Shown: positions 17,000 to 25,937, counted from the first letter of the stretch. The stretch: 64,000 nt of DNA from Flaviflagellibacter sp963786225 (GCA_963786225.1 CAWAYQ010000001.1:248001-312000), one strand, 5' to 3'. Translations and numbers: made by a program. Notes: generated by a model from the sequence alone, not told the origin.

Positions 17000-17248
17000 T
17001 CATTCAAAAGTAGTAGGCGTATGTATACGTACAAAATGTATGGACAACAAATAGGCTCGCATAAGTTGCAGGCGCACCGCCTGGACGTGCATCCATTCGA
17101 AATTCCGGGCTGCGCCCAACGCTGCAGCGAGCTTGACCTGGGCGGGAACGTTCGACGCCTCACGCTCTTCAAACGCGGATTCCGATCGAATCATCACCGC
17201 CATCCTCTGCCCAAAACCCGCCGCAGACGGGTCGCGAAATGGACGCAC
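17000..17248 (-). CDS. possible small protein, unknown
   Basis: Open frame of 82 codons. From an internal ATG (MAVMIRSESAFEEREA) the product is moderately charged and helical (QVKLAAALGAARNFEW). It overlaps the leader of the plus-strand secreted-protein gene only slightly, but no ribosome binding site or family is visible. The remainder of the 16899-17300 interval holds nothing else I recognise. Confidence 0.25.
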   Translation of the reverse strand: MRPFRDPSAAGFGQRMAVMIRSESAFEEREASNVPAQVKLAAALGAARNFEWMHVQAVRLQLMRAYLLSIHFVRIHTPTTFE

Positions 17249-17356
17249 CGTTGGGGTGACTTACCCGCGCTGAGAGAATGTCAGCCCGTTTGGGCAGGGT
17301 TGTTATGCGTAAAATCTGGTGTGCGTTCCTGCTGGCCCTTGCGGCGGCTGTGGGCG

Positions 17357-18349
17357 ATGGCTGTCGCGGCTCCCGCAATTCAACTCAACAGCAAGGAAGG
17401 CGTGCTCGCATGGATCAACGCGTATGATCCCGCGCGCGACTTCGCACGCGCCCCTTCGGTGATGAAGGCCGCCAGCGACTACGGATCGCTGTCCGATCCC
17501 GAAAGCGCCGGCATGTATGTCGGCTTTATGGCCGGGCTGATCGGCGGAAATCCGAAGAGCGCGAATGCGACCATCGAGAAACTGCTGGCGATGCGCTCGG
17601 CCGATCACTGGTCCATCGTGCGGGCGATCGCCTATTCCGGCGATCCGGACTGGCGGGGATTGCTCGAGAAGTATCGCCCGAAAATGCAAACCCGCGATCT
17701 CATGATCCAGCGATTCCTCGAAGGCAAGCTGCCGACATTCGACACCCCGCCGCCCGAAAAGAAGAGCTGGACGAAAAAGGCCAACCCGGCGAACTGGTTC
17801 AAGGGCAAAGGCAAGGGCAAGGGCAAGGAAGAGGACGACACGACACCGCTCAACGAGCGCGCGGACATCGTCGACGTGCACTGGGGCTATTACTTCGCCA
17901 CCCGCGACGACAAACCCTTGGTGCGCATGGTCGAACTCCTGCCCTGGTCGGAAGAACGCGACAGCTTCGAACGCCTGACCATCGGCAGCATGGTGAAGTA
18001 CACGCTTGCGATGAACGCCTCGCGCGATTCGAAGCTTCTGGCCCGCCTCAAGGCGCTGCAGCCGAATACACAGGACAAGGTCGCCGCCAAGCAGCTCGCC
18101 GAAGCCATCGAGGCCGCCGAGACCGTGGAGATCGCAAAGCTGCGCCGCGACGCGCTCGGCCGCATGGAGGATCTCAAGCGCATGGGCCCCGGCTACAAAC
18201 GGGATGTGTCGTGGTGGGGCAAGGTCGGACAAAGCGCGCTGGCGCTCGGCTGCATCGGTGCGGCGGCCGTCGGCGCCGTGGCGGTCGGCCTGCCCTGCGT
18301 CCTCGGCGGGGCGGCGTCGTCCGCTGCGCTGAATTTCTGGGGCGGCTGA
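17357..18349 (+). CDS. exported protein of unknown function with apparent signal-peptide frameshift
   Basis: 330 residues from the first in-frame ATG. The protein is helical and repeat-like (about 20-250), with a Lys/Gly run (KGKGKGKGKEEDD) near residue 155 and a C-terminal hydrophobic Gly/Ala segment (ALGCIGAAAVGAVAVGLP) that could insert in a membrane. The ATG at 17305 opens MRKIWCAFLLALAAA, an ideal signal-peptide start, but in another frame. Deleting one G from GTGGGCG near 17350 would join it to MAVAAPAIQ. Either a sequencing error or a genuine inactivation of export. Family not recognised. Confidence 0.65.
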   Translation: MAVAAPAIQLNSKEGVLAWINAYDPARDFARAPSVMKAASDYGSLSDPESAGMYVGFMAGLIGGNPKSANATIEKLLAMRSADHWSIVRAIAYSGDPDWRGLLEKYRPKMQTRDLMIQRFLEGKLPTFDTPPPEKKSWTKKANPANWFKGKGKGKGKEEDDTTPLNERADIVDVHWGYYFATRDDKPLVRMVELLPWSEERDSFERLTIGSMVKYTLAMNASRDSKLLARLKALQPNTQDKVAAKQLAEAIEAAETVEIAKLRRDALGRMEDLKRMGPGYKRDVSWWGKVGQSALALGCIGAAAVGAVAVGLPCVLGGAASSAALNFWGG

Positions 18350-18532
18350 CGAGCCTTTGTTCCGCTCGGACTGAAATCGGACGCTCGCGGCAACGCTGAA
18401 GCCTGGAAGAACCAGGATGCACGGGCCGCGAGAGCAACCGTATTTACGGCCCCCGAGGCGTTGACCTGGGGTGTAACCAGTTTTCAAGTCATTCCATGGG
18501 AACAATTCGGCTCGCTCCGGATTCGAATCCCC

Positions 18533-19192
18533 ATGCTGTGGCAAACCACATCCAAGCCGCGCGGCGTCCCCCGGCTCCCTTCGGGCTTCATCGTGCCCTG
18601 CCAGCCGGTCCCCGCGCGCCGCGTGCCGATCGGCCCCGAATGGATTCACGAATTCAAATTTGACGGCCAGAGAATCATCGGCCGCAAAGCCGGCGATCGG
18701 TTACAGCTCTGGGACCCGTCGGGAAACGAAGTCACGGCCCAGTTCGCCTCCATCGCGACCGCGCTGCGGGCCATTCCCCACGACTTCGTCATCGACGGCG
18801 AGGCGCATTGCGAACAGCCCGCCGGCGGGCCGGTCCTCCGTGCTTTGCGTTCGTTTGCCGGCCGGTCCTGCGCCGTCCTGATGGCGTTCGATCTGCTGTT
18901 TCTCGACGGCGAGCACATGCTCGGCGTGGCCTGCGAGGAGCGTCGGGCGCGTCTGAAGACGATTCTGCCGGGCGAAGGCGGGGTCCTCCGGTTCTCCGAG
19001 AGCGTCGAGGGCCCGGACGGCGAGCTGCTGCTGGAGGAGGCTCGCCGGCACAAATTCGAAGGCATTGTCTCCAAACGGAAGGCGAGCCGCTACCGGTCCG
19101 GCCCGTTCGGCGACTGGCGCGAGATCAAGTGTTCGACGTACCGCCCTTCTTCATCGCACGATGCACCGGCCGGCAGCGACGTGAGAAGGTGA
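18533..19192 (+). CDS. stand-alone ATP-dependent DNA ligase adenylation domain (LigD-like)
   Basis: 219 residues. The nucleotidyltransferase motif I is KFDGQR with Lys42 as adenylated residue. LMAFDLLFLDGE and EGIVSKRKASRYRSG are later ligase motifs, and WREIKC closes the core. The OB-fold found in full ligases is absent. Such domain-only ligase proteins are frequent in Bradyrhizobium-like genomes; activity alone is uncertain. ATG at 18533 begins MLWQTTSKPRG, matching that group. A bidirectional terminator follows. Confidence 0.8.
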   Translation: MLWQTTSKPRGVPRLPSGFIVPCQPVPARRVPIGPEWIHEFKFDGQRIIGRKAGDRLQLWDPSGNEVTAQFASIATALRAIPHDFVIDGEAHCEQPAGGPVLRALRSFAGRSCAVLMAFDLLFLDGEHMLGVACEERRARLKTILPGEGGVLRFSESVEGPDGELLLEEARRHKFEGIVSKRKASRYRSGPFGDWREIKCSTYRPSSSHDAPAGSDVRR

Positions 19193-19257
19193 TTGGAAAA
19201 CGTACAGACACCGGGATCCGGGCGCGGGCCATCCCTGGTGCACGGCCTGGGCGGCCC

Positions 19258-19296
19258 CGCAAAAAAAGCCCCGCGACAGCGGGGCTTTAATTTTGT
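19258..19296. terminator. bidirectional intrinsic terminator
   Basis: AAAGCCCCGC-GACA-GCGGGGCTTT flanked by A-run and TAATTTT. It separates the plus-strand ligase-domain gene from the convergent outer-membrane protein gene. Confidence 0.85.
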
Positions 19297-19361
19297 GGGG
19301 TCCCTTTTGCTCGGTTAAGCGCCGTAGGGGCAGCGCAGTCCGAGTTCTTGCGTCCGAGTTC

Positions 19362-20138
19362 TTAGAACTTGTAGCTCGCCTTCACATTGATGGTCTGGAT
19401 TTCGAGTTCGTGATTCGAAATCGTGCCGGACGCCATCAGATGTCGACTACCGAGAAGTCGGCGTCGTCGAATTTCATGAATGTGTATTCGAGCACCAATG
19501 ATGAAGTTATCGGTAATGGCATAATCTATGCCGCCGCCCACGTTGAAGCCGGAGATAAAGTCTCCGTCATCATCGCGGAACTCATCACCAACATCAATCT
19601 CAAAACCATCGAAAAAGTCGACATTGAAGTCGGCGCCGGACCAACCGCCCTTCGCGTAGAAAAGAGCCCGATCCCACGCAAAGCCGATCCGGCCCGAGAC
19701 GGTCGCGATGAAATCGACATTATGGCGGAACTCGTTGTTGCGGATGACCCCGACGTCGTCTTCGAAGTCATTGTTGAAAATGTCCTCGAAGTCTGCCGCG
19801 ATCACCGCCCCCTCAATACCGAATACGAAACCGCCGCCGGTCTGGAAGAGGTATCCAATCTGGCCACCGCCATTTATGCCATCTTTGTGGCGGCCAAATT
19901 CGTCACCAACATCGAAGTTCGATGTCCAGGGTAATCGGGGTCGACCATCGTAGACGGTACTAAAATCGAGCCTGTTGTCGTGCCTTTTCGTGGCAAACCC
20001 GACCTGCAGGCCGATATAGGCACCCGTCCAGTCAAACGCTATGGGTTCCGGTTCCGGCTCGACCACCGGCAAGTCTGCTGCGAAGGAAACTCCGGCGGAA
20101 AAGACCAGCGCAGCGCTGGCCAACAAGTACTTTTTCAT
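19362..20138 (-). CDS. outer-membrane beta-barrel protein (Omp25/31 type) with a frame-swapped strand
   Basis: 258 residues: signal peptide (MKKYLLASAALVFSAGVSFA), then a porin-like eight-strand barrel (FDWTGAYIGLQVGF, GGGQIGYLFQTGGGFVFGIEG, SGRIGFAWDRALFYAKGG, GGGIDYAITDNFIIG) ending NVKASYKF with the terminal Phe needed for insertion. Between about 19440 and 19495 the frame reads ARIHIHEIRRRRLL, unlike a barrel. The +1 frame there reads LEYTFMKFDDADFSVVD, the expected strand. Two compensating indels therefore bracket one strand. Role: surface structural protein. Start has a clear leader and the gene is monocistronic. Confidence 0.85.
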   Translation of the reverse strand: MKKYLLASAALVFSAGVSFAADLPVVEPEPEPIAFDWTGAYIGLQVGFATKRHDNRLDFSTVYDGRPRLPWTSNFDVGDEFGRHKDGINGGGQIGYLFQTGGGFVFGIEGAVIAADFEDIFNNDFEDDVGVIRNNEFRHNVDFIATVSGRIGFAWDRALFYAKGGWSGADFNVDFFDGFEIDVGDEFRDDDGDFISGFNVGGGIDYAITDNFIIGARIHIHEIRRRRLLGSRHLMASGTISNHELEIQTINVKASYKF

Positions 20139-20433
20139 GTGATGCCCTCCAGTGGAGGACACAACCATGCAGTGTGTCGGCCACCAATGTCTGTAGCCAA
20201 CGTGCAACACATACAAAAAACCCTTTATGGTTGTAGGGGAGAAGCGGATCAGTCCACAGACGGCCGTTTCTGAGAGGTTTGTCCGGAACTGGAGGGTTTG
20301 CAGGACGGGCCCGCGCGGGGGCAAGCCTGGACCGGACGATCCCATATCGTACGGAACAGAATGGCCGATGACGGCGGCCAGGCTTTGTTTTACAACCCAA
20401 GCGTTCACTCTCCCCTTGGATGTGGAGGAGCCG

Positions 20434-20730
20434 ATGCTCAAGTCTTCGGAGCTGTACAAGGAGGCGCGCCGCAGTGCGGACATGGCTTGCCGCGGCGTCA
20501 GCCCGCCGATGTTTAAAGGTCTGTCTTCGTTCGAAAAATCGCTCACGGAAACCGGCGAGAACAAGCCGGGAAATCCCCGCGAGAAGAAAATCCCCACGAA
20601 AAGACCAAGGCCCGCTCGCGGAGCAACAAACTGCTCTAGGACGCTCCACCGCGCCACCTTGGTCGAACAAGCGGAGGTTCCGGGCCGCTCTACTTCGGTC
20701 TTGCCCGATCTGCGCCCTGTGGGAAAGTAA
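20434..20730 (+). CDS. small protein, unknown
   Basis: 98 residues from an ATG with GGAGGAG just upstream. The first 45 residues are helical (SSELYKEARRSADMACRGV); the rest is basic and low in structure (KKIPTKRPRPARGA). No family recognised. The strong ribosome binding site is the main support. Divergent from the outer-membrane protein gene. Confidence 0.4.
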   Translation: MLKSSELYKEARRSADMACRGVSPPMFKGLSSFEKSLTETGENKPGNPREKKIPTKRPRPARGATNCSRTLHRATLVEQAEVPGRSTSVLPDLRPVGK

Positions 20731-20778
20731 CCAGGGCCGTTCAACGGAACGAATTACCCGCGCCGGGAGTATAGCTGG

Positions 20779-20952
20779 ATGGGAACGCCTCCGACCGATG
20801 CCATTAATCTCGCGCACGCCCTTCATGAGGTGCAGGTAATCCTTGCCCGCAAGACGAGCGACAAGATCAAGCTGCGAGACCTCACCCTCCTGATGATCGA
20901 TCAGGACATGAACAAGCGGCTGGATCGCATTCTTCCCGAACTGCGAAAATGA
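20779..20952 (+). CDS. short helical protein, unknown
   Basis: 57 residues: MGTPPTDAINLAHALHEV, then ILARKTSDKIKLRDLTLL and a final amphipathic MNKRLDRILPELRK. Composition is that of a real soluble helical protein and unlike the repeat-derived frames nearby. It follows the 98-residue gene by 48 bases. No known family. Confidence 0.5.
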   Translation: MGTPPTDAINLAHALHEVQVILARKTSDKIKLRDLTLLMIDQDMNKRLDRILPELRK

Positions 20953-20979
20953 TGCGGGAGGATTTGGGCTTCTGACGCT

Positions 20980-21213
20980 CTAATGGATCGACCGGCTGCC
21001 TTGGCCACCGAAAACGCCCGTCTCAACGATGAATATGAGCCGTCTTCGGTTGTCGAAAACCTCAATTTCCCCCGGGTCCACCCCGGCCTCGATCAATGCC
21101 TGTACCAGAAGACAGGCTTGTCGTTTGGCGTCGTTGAGACCCGCGAGGTCTACCCCTTCGGTATCGGGATAGAGCCCGTTTTGTCGGCGAATATCAAAGA
21201 AGTACAGTGCCAT
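20980..21213 (-). CDS. DUF6894 protein
   Basis: 77 residues beginning MALYFFDIRRQNG, with DTEGVDLAGLNDAKRQA: the Y-F-F-D opening and the D-x-E-G-x-x-L....A motif define the DUF6894 group common in Hyphomicrobiales. A second member is at 44631. Function unknown. The ATG at 21213 starts the family core; the longer frame upstream is not conserved in character. Confidence 0.75.
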   Translation of the reverse strand: MALYFFDIRRQNGLYPDTEGVDLAGLNDAKRQACLLVQALIEAGVDPGEIEVFDNRRRLIFIVETGVFGGQGSRSIH

Positions 21214-21428
21214 CGCGTCTGGTATCCAGTGGCGAATGTACGTGGCTGCAGTTTTAAACTGACCTGTTCTCCGATCCCTGCAACGCCTTGAGCGCGTCGC
21301 GGTCATGGCCGCTCTTGTTCAGAATTTGGCGCGCATTCCCGGCCGAAATGCGGCGGCCTCGCTAATTTCTGTTCTGCCGTCCGCCCTCCCCGTCACCGGC
21401 CGCCGGCGAATCGCAATCGCAATTCGCC

Positions 21429-22502
21429 TCAAACAGGCTCTCGGGGAATCAACCGATCGCGCCCCAATTGCTCGAACAGGGCGAAGAAGGCATCGTCGGT
21501 CGGCTGGTATGCCGTAAAGCCGAGCCGGCGGCTCTTCGACATGTCGGTGACGACCTCGATCGGACGGCCCAGGTCCGCATCGGTATGCCAGGGCGAGATG
21601 AGCCGGTCGATGTCGGGTTCGACGAGGCCGTTGCGCCGTGCGATGTCGCGCCAGACTGCCGCATCGTCGGCCATCTGCTGTTCGAGCGGTCGAACCATGC
21701 CGTCAAACGGTCCGGCGCGCACGCCGAACCAGCCGGCTATCCGCCCCCACATCCAGCTCCAGCGGAAGATGTCGCCATTCACGACATTGAAGGCCTCGTC
21801 GGCAGCCTCCGGCGTCGTTGCCGCCCACAATATGTGACGGGCGAGCAGCCGTGCGTCGGTCATATCGGTGAGGCCATTCCATTGCGCCGCGACGCCGGGA
21901 AATCGGAACGGTCTGCCGGTCTCCCGGCAAATGGTCGCGTAGACCGCCAGCGTTGTGCCCATGTTCATGGCGTTGCCCACTGCCTTGCCGATGATCGTGT
22001 GGGGGCGGTGCACGCTCCAGTGAAAGCCCTCGCGCGCGGCGGCGGCGAACACCTCATCCTCCTGCGCGTAGTAGAAATTCTCGACGTCGAGCCGACCCTG
22101 CGCCTCGCGGAACGGCGTCTGCGGCAGTGCACCCCGCCCATATGCTTCAAACGGCCCGAGATAATGCTTGAGGCCGGTGACGAGCGCGACATGGCGCACC
22201 GCCCCGGCGGCCGGCAACGCCTTGAGGAGGTTGCGCACCATCGCGGCGTTTACGCGGATATTCTCGGCCTCGGTCGGCTGCCGCAGCCAGCTCGCGATGA
22301 TGACAAGCGAAGGTTTCACGCCACGAAGCGCATTTGCCAGCGACGACGAATCCAGCAGATCGGCGGCGAGCGGCGTGACACCGGGCTGGTCCACGGGCCT
22401 GCGGGCAAGTCCGGCCACCTGCCAGCCCTCCTCGACCAGAAGGGTGGAGCTGGCGCTGCCGACGATACCGCTGGAACCTGCAATCAGGGCCGTCTTGATC
22501 AT
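21429..22502 (-). CDS. PRISE-type NAD(P)-dependent reductase (progesterone 5-beta-reductase/iridoid-synthase-like SDR)
   Basis: 357 residues. Rossmann motif GSSGIVGSASSTLL at the N-terminus. The characteristic catalytic segment ENFYYAQEDEVF (about 150) contains the Tyr of the NFYY motif that defines PRISE enzymes. TGLKHYLGPFEAYG carries the active-site Lys. WSVHRPHTIIG and the C-terminal NVVNGDIFRW follow the family. These enzymes reduce enones with NADPH; the native bacterial substrate is unknown. ATG start, single gene. Confidence 0.88.
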   Translation of the reverse strand: MIKTALIAGSSGIVGSASSTLLVEEGWQVAGLARRPVDQPGVTPLAADLLDSSSLANALRGVKPSLVIIASWLRQPTEAENIRVNAAMVRNLLKALPAAGAVRHVALVTGLKHYLGPFEAYGRGALPQTPFREAQGRLDVENFYYAQEDEVFAAAAREGFHWSVHRPHTIIGKAVGNAMNMGTTLAVYATICRETGRPFRFPGVAAQWNGLTDMTDARLLARHILWAATTPEAADEAFNVVNGDIFRWSWMWGRIAGWFGVRAGPFDGMVRPLEQQMADDAAVWRDIARRNGLVEPDIDRLISPWHTDADLGRPIEVVTDMSKSRRLGFTAYQPTDDAFFALFEQLGRDRLIPREPV

Positions 22503-22644
22503 ACGACCTCCTGCGGCCTAGTTCCGCGCTGGACCCGCGCCGGCCTGAATGCCGGAACCTGTACTCACCGAGAACGTTTCACGGTGCGATCGGCTGGGTG
22601 CGGCGCTCTCCCGTGGGCGTATTGACTGCTCTCCCCGCCCAGGG

Positions 22645-22848
22645 TCACGACTTTGGTTGAGAGAGCTCATCGCGCTGCTTGGTCAGGAGTTCGAGTTCCG
22701 CCTCCTGATCGGCGATGCGTTGCGACATCCGGTCTTCGTCCGCAGCGCCGGAGTATGCCGCCGCTTGCTCCATCAACTCGCGCAGGTTTTCTCTTACGAC
22801 AGCTATGCGCTCGTTGAGCTCCGCGATGTTCCGCAGAATGTCAGGCAT
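22645..22848 (-). CDS. small coiled-coil protein
   Basis: 67 residues, predicted almost entirely helical with heptad-like leucines (RNIAELNERIAVVRENLREL, then ADQEAELELLTKQRDEL). ATG preceded by GGAGATC. Unknown function; found next to the DUF2934 gene. Confidence 0.6.
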   Translation of the reverse strand: MPDILRNIAELNERIAVVRENLRELMEQAAAYSGAADEDRMSQRIADQEAELELLTKQRDELSQPKS

Positions 22849-22908
22849 GGATGATCTCCTCGGTGTCCCCGCATCGGATGACTCTCCCCCGCAAGGTTCA
22901 AAAGAGAA

Positions 22909-23112
22909 TTAGGGCACCGACAACGCACTTTCCGGAGTGACCTCTTCCACAGGCCGGGACGGTACGTTCGGAAGGAGCGGCCCGGGGGCGCCCTGGATCT
23001 CCCGGCGCGCCCTCTCCCGGTGCCCATGTTCGCGGCCCTCGGGCCGGCCCTCGTCATGCCGGAGAGCGTAAGCCCGAAGGCGGATCAGTTCTTCCGTGTC
23101 GCCGAACGTCAT
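22909..23112 (-). CDS. DUF2934-like small protein
   Basis: 67 residues. EELIRLRAYALRHDEGRPEG matches the DUF2934 signature (I-R-x-R-A-Y-x-x-W-x-x-E-G-R-P-E-G), here with the usual Trp-Glu replaced by His-Asp. Family role unknown, common in rhizobia. It precedes the coiled-coil gene by about 60 bases on the same strand. Confidence 0.65.
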   Translation of the reverse strand: MTFGDTEELIRLRAYALRHDEGRPEGREHGHRERARREIQGAPGPLLPNVPSRPVEEVTPESALSVP

Positions 23113-23267
23113 TACACCTGGCCCTTGCCGGCCGCCGCCCGGCCGCGACGATCTTCATGGGAGGCTGGAATTCCTTCGCCGGGATCGAGTTCCCTCGAGG
23201 CCGCCTCGGTCTTCGGCCGGAGAGGCAGGCGCGCGGCGGGGGCCACCGGCCGGCAGTCCGGGCCCGA

Positions 23268-24053
23268 TCAGTTTGCTACCGAGAGCTCCCGATTTTGTCG
23301 TCCACCAGCGAGGCCGGAATAGTCCGTCACCAGCCGATGATACGCCGCTTCGGCTACACCGTAGCTTTCGCCGGCCGTTTGGAGGAGCTTTTCCCGATCG
23401 CGAACCACGACGAGCTTCCTTCGGGACGCGATCAATTGATTGCCTTCCAGGCAATGCAGCGCCGTAGTTACTCCGGCCCGGCGAACGCCGAGCATCAGCG
23501 ACAGAAAATCATGGGTGACGGGTATCTCGTCGCCAACCCGGTCCTGACACATCAGGAGCCAGCGGGCGAGCCGCTGCTCGATCGTGAATTTGCCGTTGGC
23601 GAGCGCCGTCTGTTGCACCTGGACAGCGAAAGCTTCACGGTACCGGTTGAACAAGGATCTTGCCGAGGGACTCTCGTGCAGGACGTCCAGAAAAGCCTCA
23701 CGCCGGATGCACAACGCCAGGACGGGAATTTGAATGAGGACTTTGTGCAGTGAGGTGGTTATCTCGCTCAGCACGTGGATCCCGGTCATCCCCTCCGTGC
23801 CGAAATGTCCGATCTCGATTTCGATCGTTCCCGAGACTGCGACGACGGAGGCAAGGCCCCTCTCCGGAAAATAGATGTGCTCGATGGCCCTGCCCGGCTC
23901 CTCGATGACATGATTGGAGCCGAGATGCGCCTCCTCGAAGTGAGGGGCAAGCTGTGCGAGGTCGTCCGGCCCGAGCAGCCTGAGAAGTCGATTGGCGGGA
24001 CTGACTTTATCCATCCGCAGAGTTGCCTTCAGCATCCGTTTCGGCGCCGACAC
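23268..24053 (-). CDS. Crp/Fnr family transcription regulator
   Basis: 261 residues. Cyclic-nucleotide-binding-like domain (about 30-135: IEEPGRAIEHIYFPERG, FGTEGMTGIHVL) and a C-terminal winged helix (SLMLGVRRAGVTTALHCL). No Fnr-type cysteine cluster at the N-terminus, so not an oxygen-labile [4Fe-4S] sensor. It resembles the large rhizobial group of Crp-like regulators whose effector is unknown. Confidence 0.85.
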   Translation of the reverse strand: MSAPKRMLKATLRMDKVSPANRLLRLLGPDDLAQLAPHFEEAHLGSNHVIEEPGRAIEHIYFPERGLASVVAVSGTIEIEIGHFGTEGMTGIHVLSEITTSLHKVLIQIPVLALCIRREAFLDVLHESPSARSLFNRYREAFAVQVQQTALANGKFTIEQRLARWLLMCQDRVGDEIPVTHDFLSLMLGVRRAGVTTALHCLEGNQLIASRRKLVVVRDREKLLQTAGESYGVAEAAYHRLVTDYSGLAGGRQNRELSVAN

Positions 24054-24312
24054 TACGAAAGCCTAACGCCAAAAGTATAAGTCGAACAGTGCTTCGTCGC
24101 ATCTGCGTATGTTTTCGGCCAAATCAAATGCTTTGAGCGGCCCCCGTTCCTCTCGGAATCCTAGATTTCCTAAGTATTCACCGCGACCAAACACCCGAAC
24201 GGGCGCCAGGCTGCTCGCGGCTTCGGCTGGGCAAGCGCATCCGGCATCGCGAAGGCAATGGGTCAAAGGTCCGCGGCGACGGGCGTCTCACCCGCGCGTC
24301 CTGGTCGCGTCT

Positions 24313-25020
24313 TCATGGAAATTCAGGCACCGCCTCGGCCAGTTTTTCGGCGTTTCGGATGGCGACGCATCGTGGCGTCTGAAGTTCGATGACCCCCTGC
24401 CGGCGCAATTCGGTGATTCCGCGACTGACGGTCTCCACTGCGATGCCCAAATGGTCGGCTATGTCGTAGCGCGACATCGGCAAGCTTACGGCGGCGCCCT
24501 GATTCTCCGACAAACGGCGGGACATCAGTAAAAGATAACCCGCGATTTTATGCGTCGAACTGGTGCATCCCTGGACGAGAATATGTTCCTCGAGACGGCC
24601 TATGGTTTGACAGGCGCGTTCGTGAAAAATCCGGAAGAACCGCGGACGGGTTTCGGCAAGGGCATTGAACTCGCCGCGCGTGATTTTCGCGGTCATAGCC
24701 CCGTTTGTCGAAGCCTCGTAGGAGAAGCGCTGAGTGGCATCCACTCGCATGCCGAAGAAATCGCCGGGCATGATGAGGTCGATAATGCGTCGGTGGCCGT
24801 TTCGCAGCGTCAGGAACTTCCGAACGCTGCCTGATAATATCCATCCGATCGAGCCATTCGCGACGACCGAGTCGCAGCTTTCCCCGTGACGCCATCGTTT
24901 GATATTGCCGCTGGCAAGTTCCTGGGTGAAGGCGAAAAGGTCCTCTTCTCGTGGCCCCTGGAGCGTCTGACCCGCTCCGGCCGCCCAAACTGACATTCGC
25001 TCTTGATCGATATTTGTCAT
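24313..25020 (-). CDS. Crp/Fnr (FixK-like) transcription regulator
   Basis: 235 residues from ATG (MTNIDQERMSVW). Effector domain with GHRRIIDLIMPGDFFG, dimerisation helix and a DNA-binding helix-turn-helix (RYDIADHLGIAVETVSRGI) whose recognition helix contains E..SR as in Fnr/FixK, which bind TTGAT-N4-ATCAA. Fnr cysteines are absent, so it is FixK-like. The longer frame adds a region that overlaps the leader. Confidence 0.88.
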   Translation of the reverse strand: MTNIDQERMSVWAAGAGQTLQGPREEDLFAFTQELASGNIKRWRHGESCDSVVANGSIGWILSGSVRKFLTLRNGHRRIIDLIMPGDFFGMRVDATQRFSYEASTNGAMTAKITRGEFNALAETRPRFFRIFHERACQTIGRLEEHILVQGCTSSTHKIAGYLLLMSRRLSENQGAAVSLPMSRYDIADHLGIAVETVSRGITELRRQGVIELQTPRCVAIRNAEKLAEAVPEFP

Positions 25021-25164
25021 GGCTGGACCTCTCTGGCGGCCCCACCCATACAAAACCCTCTCGATCAAGATCGGGGCAAATAGGGCGTTACCTAAGTAAT
25101 TCACCTAGGTCGGACCCTGTGCCTTATGTCCCCGGGTGATTGCGCGGAAGCCGCCGCGTGCGGG

Positions 25165-25347
25165 TCAGTTGGCCAGCCAGATCAGAAAGGCGATGAAATC
25201 GGCGGTGAGAACGGCCACGCCGACGAGCCGGAAGAACAGGCCGAAGCCTGCGCTGTCCGGGCTACGGGCCGATCTGACGATCACGTGCCCGACAACGAAA
25301 AGCAGAAGCCCCAGAAAGGCAACTCCGCCGAGGAAACTGGGTGTCAT
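25165..25347 (-). CDS. small membrane protein beside the endolysin
   Basis: 60 residues with two hydrophobic segments (FLGGVAFLGLLLFVVGHVIV and FFRLVGVAVLTADFIAFLIW). It starts 11 bases after the endolysin stop. Position, size and topology suggest a holin or holin regulator, but such small proteins cannot be assigned by sequence alone. Confidence 0.5.
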   Translation of the reverse strand: MTPSFLGGVAFLGLLLFVVGHVIVRSARSPDSAGFGLFFRLVGVAVLTADFIAFLIWLAN

Positions 25348-25358
25348 CGAAGCCCCGT

Positions 25359-25757
25359 TCATTTCGGGTACCCGGCAAAAGGCAACTGCCAATGCGGGCC
25401 GTCCTTAAAGGAACGCCAATCGCCGCCCCATTCGATCGGGATTTTTTCAGCCTTGGCGGCGGCTTTGATGATCGGCGCGAGTTTGTGATAGAGCGGCCAG
25501 TCCCACGAGATCTTGCCGTTCAGCATCGGCACCACGTCGACCGCGTGCGAGACCTGCGAGGGGCCGGCCTTCAGGTGCCGCGAGTTGAGCGTCCGGGACG
25601 CACCGGCGGCCTTGAGCTGTTTCTGGCGCGCGAGCGTCCTTACGCCTTCGATGACGCGAAAACCGATCGTGGAAGCGAGCGCGGCGCGGCGGATCACCCG
25701 CACGAGATCGGGATGCACGCCGACGAGCTTCTGCTCGCTCGAACTGTCGAGGACCAT
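25359..25757 (-). CDS. phage endolysin, M15-family L-Ala-D-Glu-type peptidase
   Basis: 132 residues. Zinc ligands His71 and Asp74 in SHAVDVVP and His122 in GPHWQLPF follow the M15/VanY-like arrangement, and FRVIEGVRTLARQKQL is the usual N-terminal core. It cuts peptide stems of peptidoglycan. ATG preceded by GGAGAAAGACC. A second phage lysis cassette (holin and spanins) lies 11 kb to the left on the same strand, with bacterial genes between. Confidence 0.88.
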   Translation of the reverse strand: MVLDSSSEQKLVGVHPDLVRVIRRAALASTIGFRVIEGVRTLARQKQLKAAGASRTLNSRHLKAGPSQVSHAVDVVPMLNGKISWDWPLYHKLAPIIKAAAKAEKIPIEWGGDWRSFKDGPHWQLPFAGYPK

Positions 25758-25920
25758 GGTCTTTCTCCGATGTGGGAAGGCAGAGGTGCACGGCAACGCG
25801 ACGGGATCGTCGCGTGAGAACACGGCGAACGATAGAAAAACTCAGGCTATAATAGGAATATTATCGTTTCTGGCCAAATCGCGACGCTCCGGCGGCGATG
25901 CCAAAAAGTATGTGGAAAAC

Positions 25921-25937
25921 CTCAACCTAAGGTTGAA
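25921..25937. promoter_or_regulatory. MerR/SoxR-like dyad
   Basis: CTCAACCTAAGGTTGAA contains the perfect palindrome TCAACCT-A-AGGTTGA. MerR-family operators have this length and pattern, but no MerR-type regulator is nearby and the following gene (26004) is a tiny membrane protein. Low certainty. Confidence 0.3.

Noticed and set aside
18505..18540. T-arm-like GGATTCGAATCC as part of a tRNA
   Set aside because: No acceptor stem, D arm or anticodon arm can be built around it; it overlaps the ligase-domain start.
24054..25165. Fnr/FixK box near the two Crp/Fnr genes
   Set aside because: Sequences such as TTGATCGATATTTG and TCGATCAAGATC match only half of TTGAT-N4-ATCAA.
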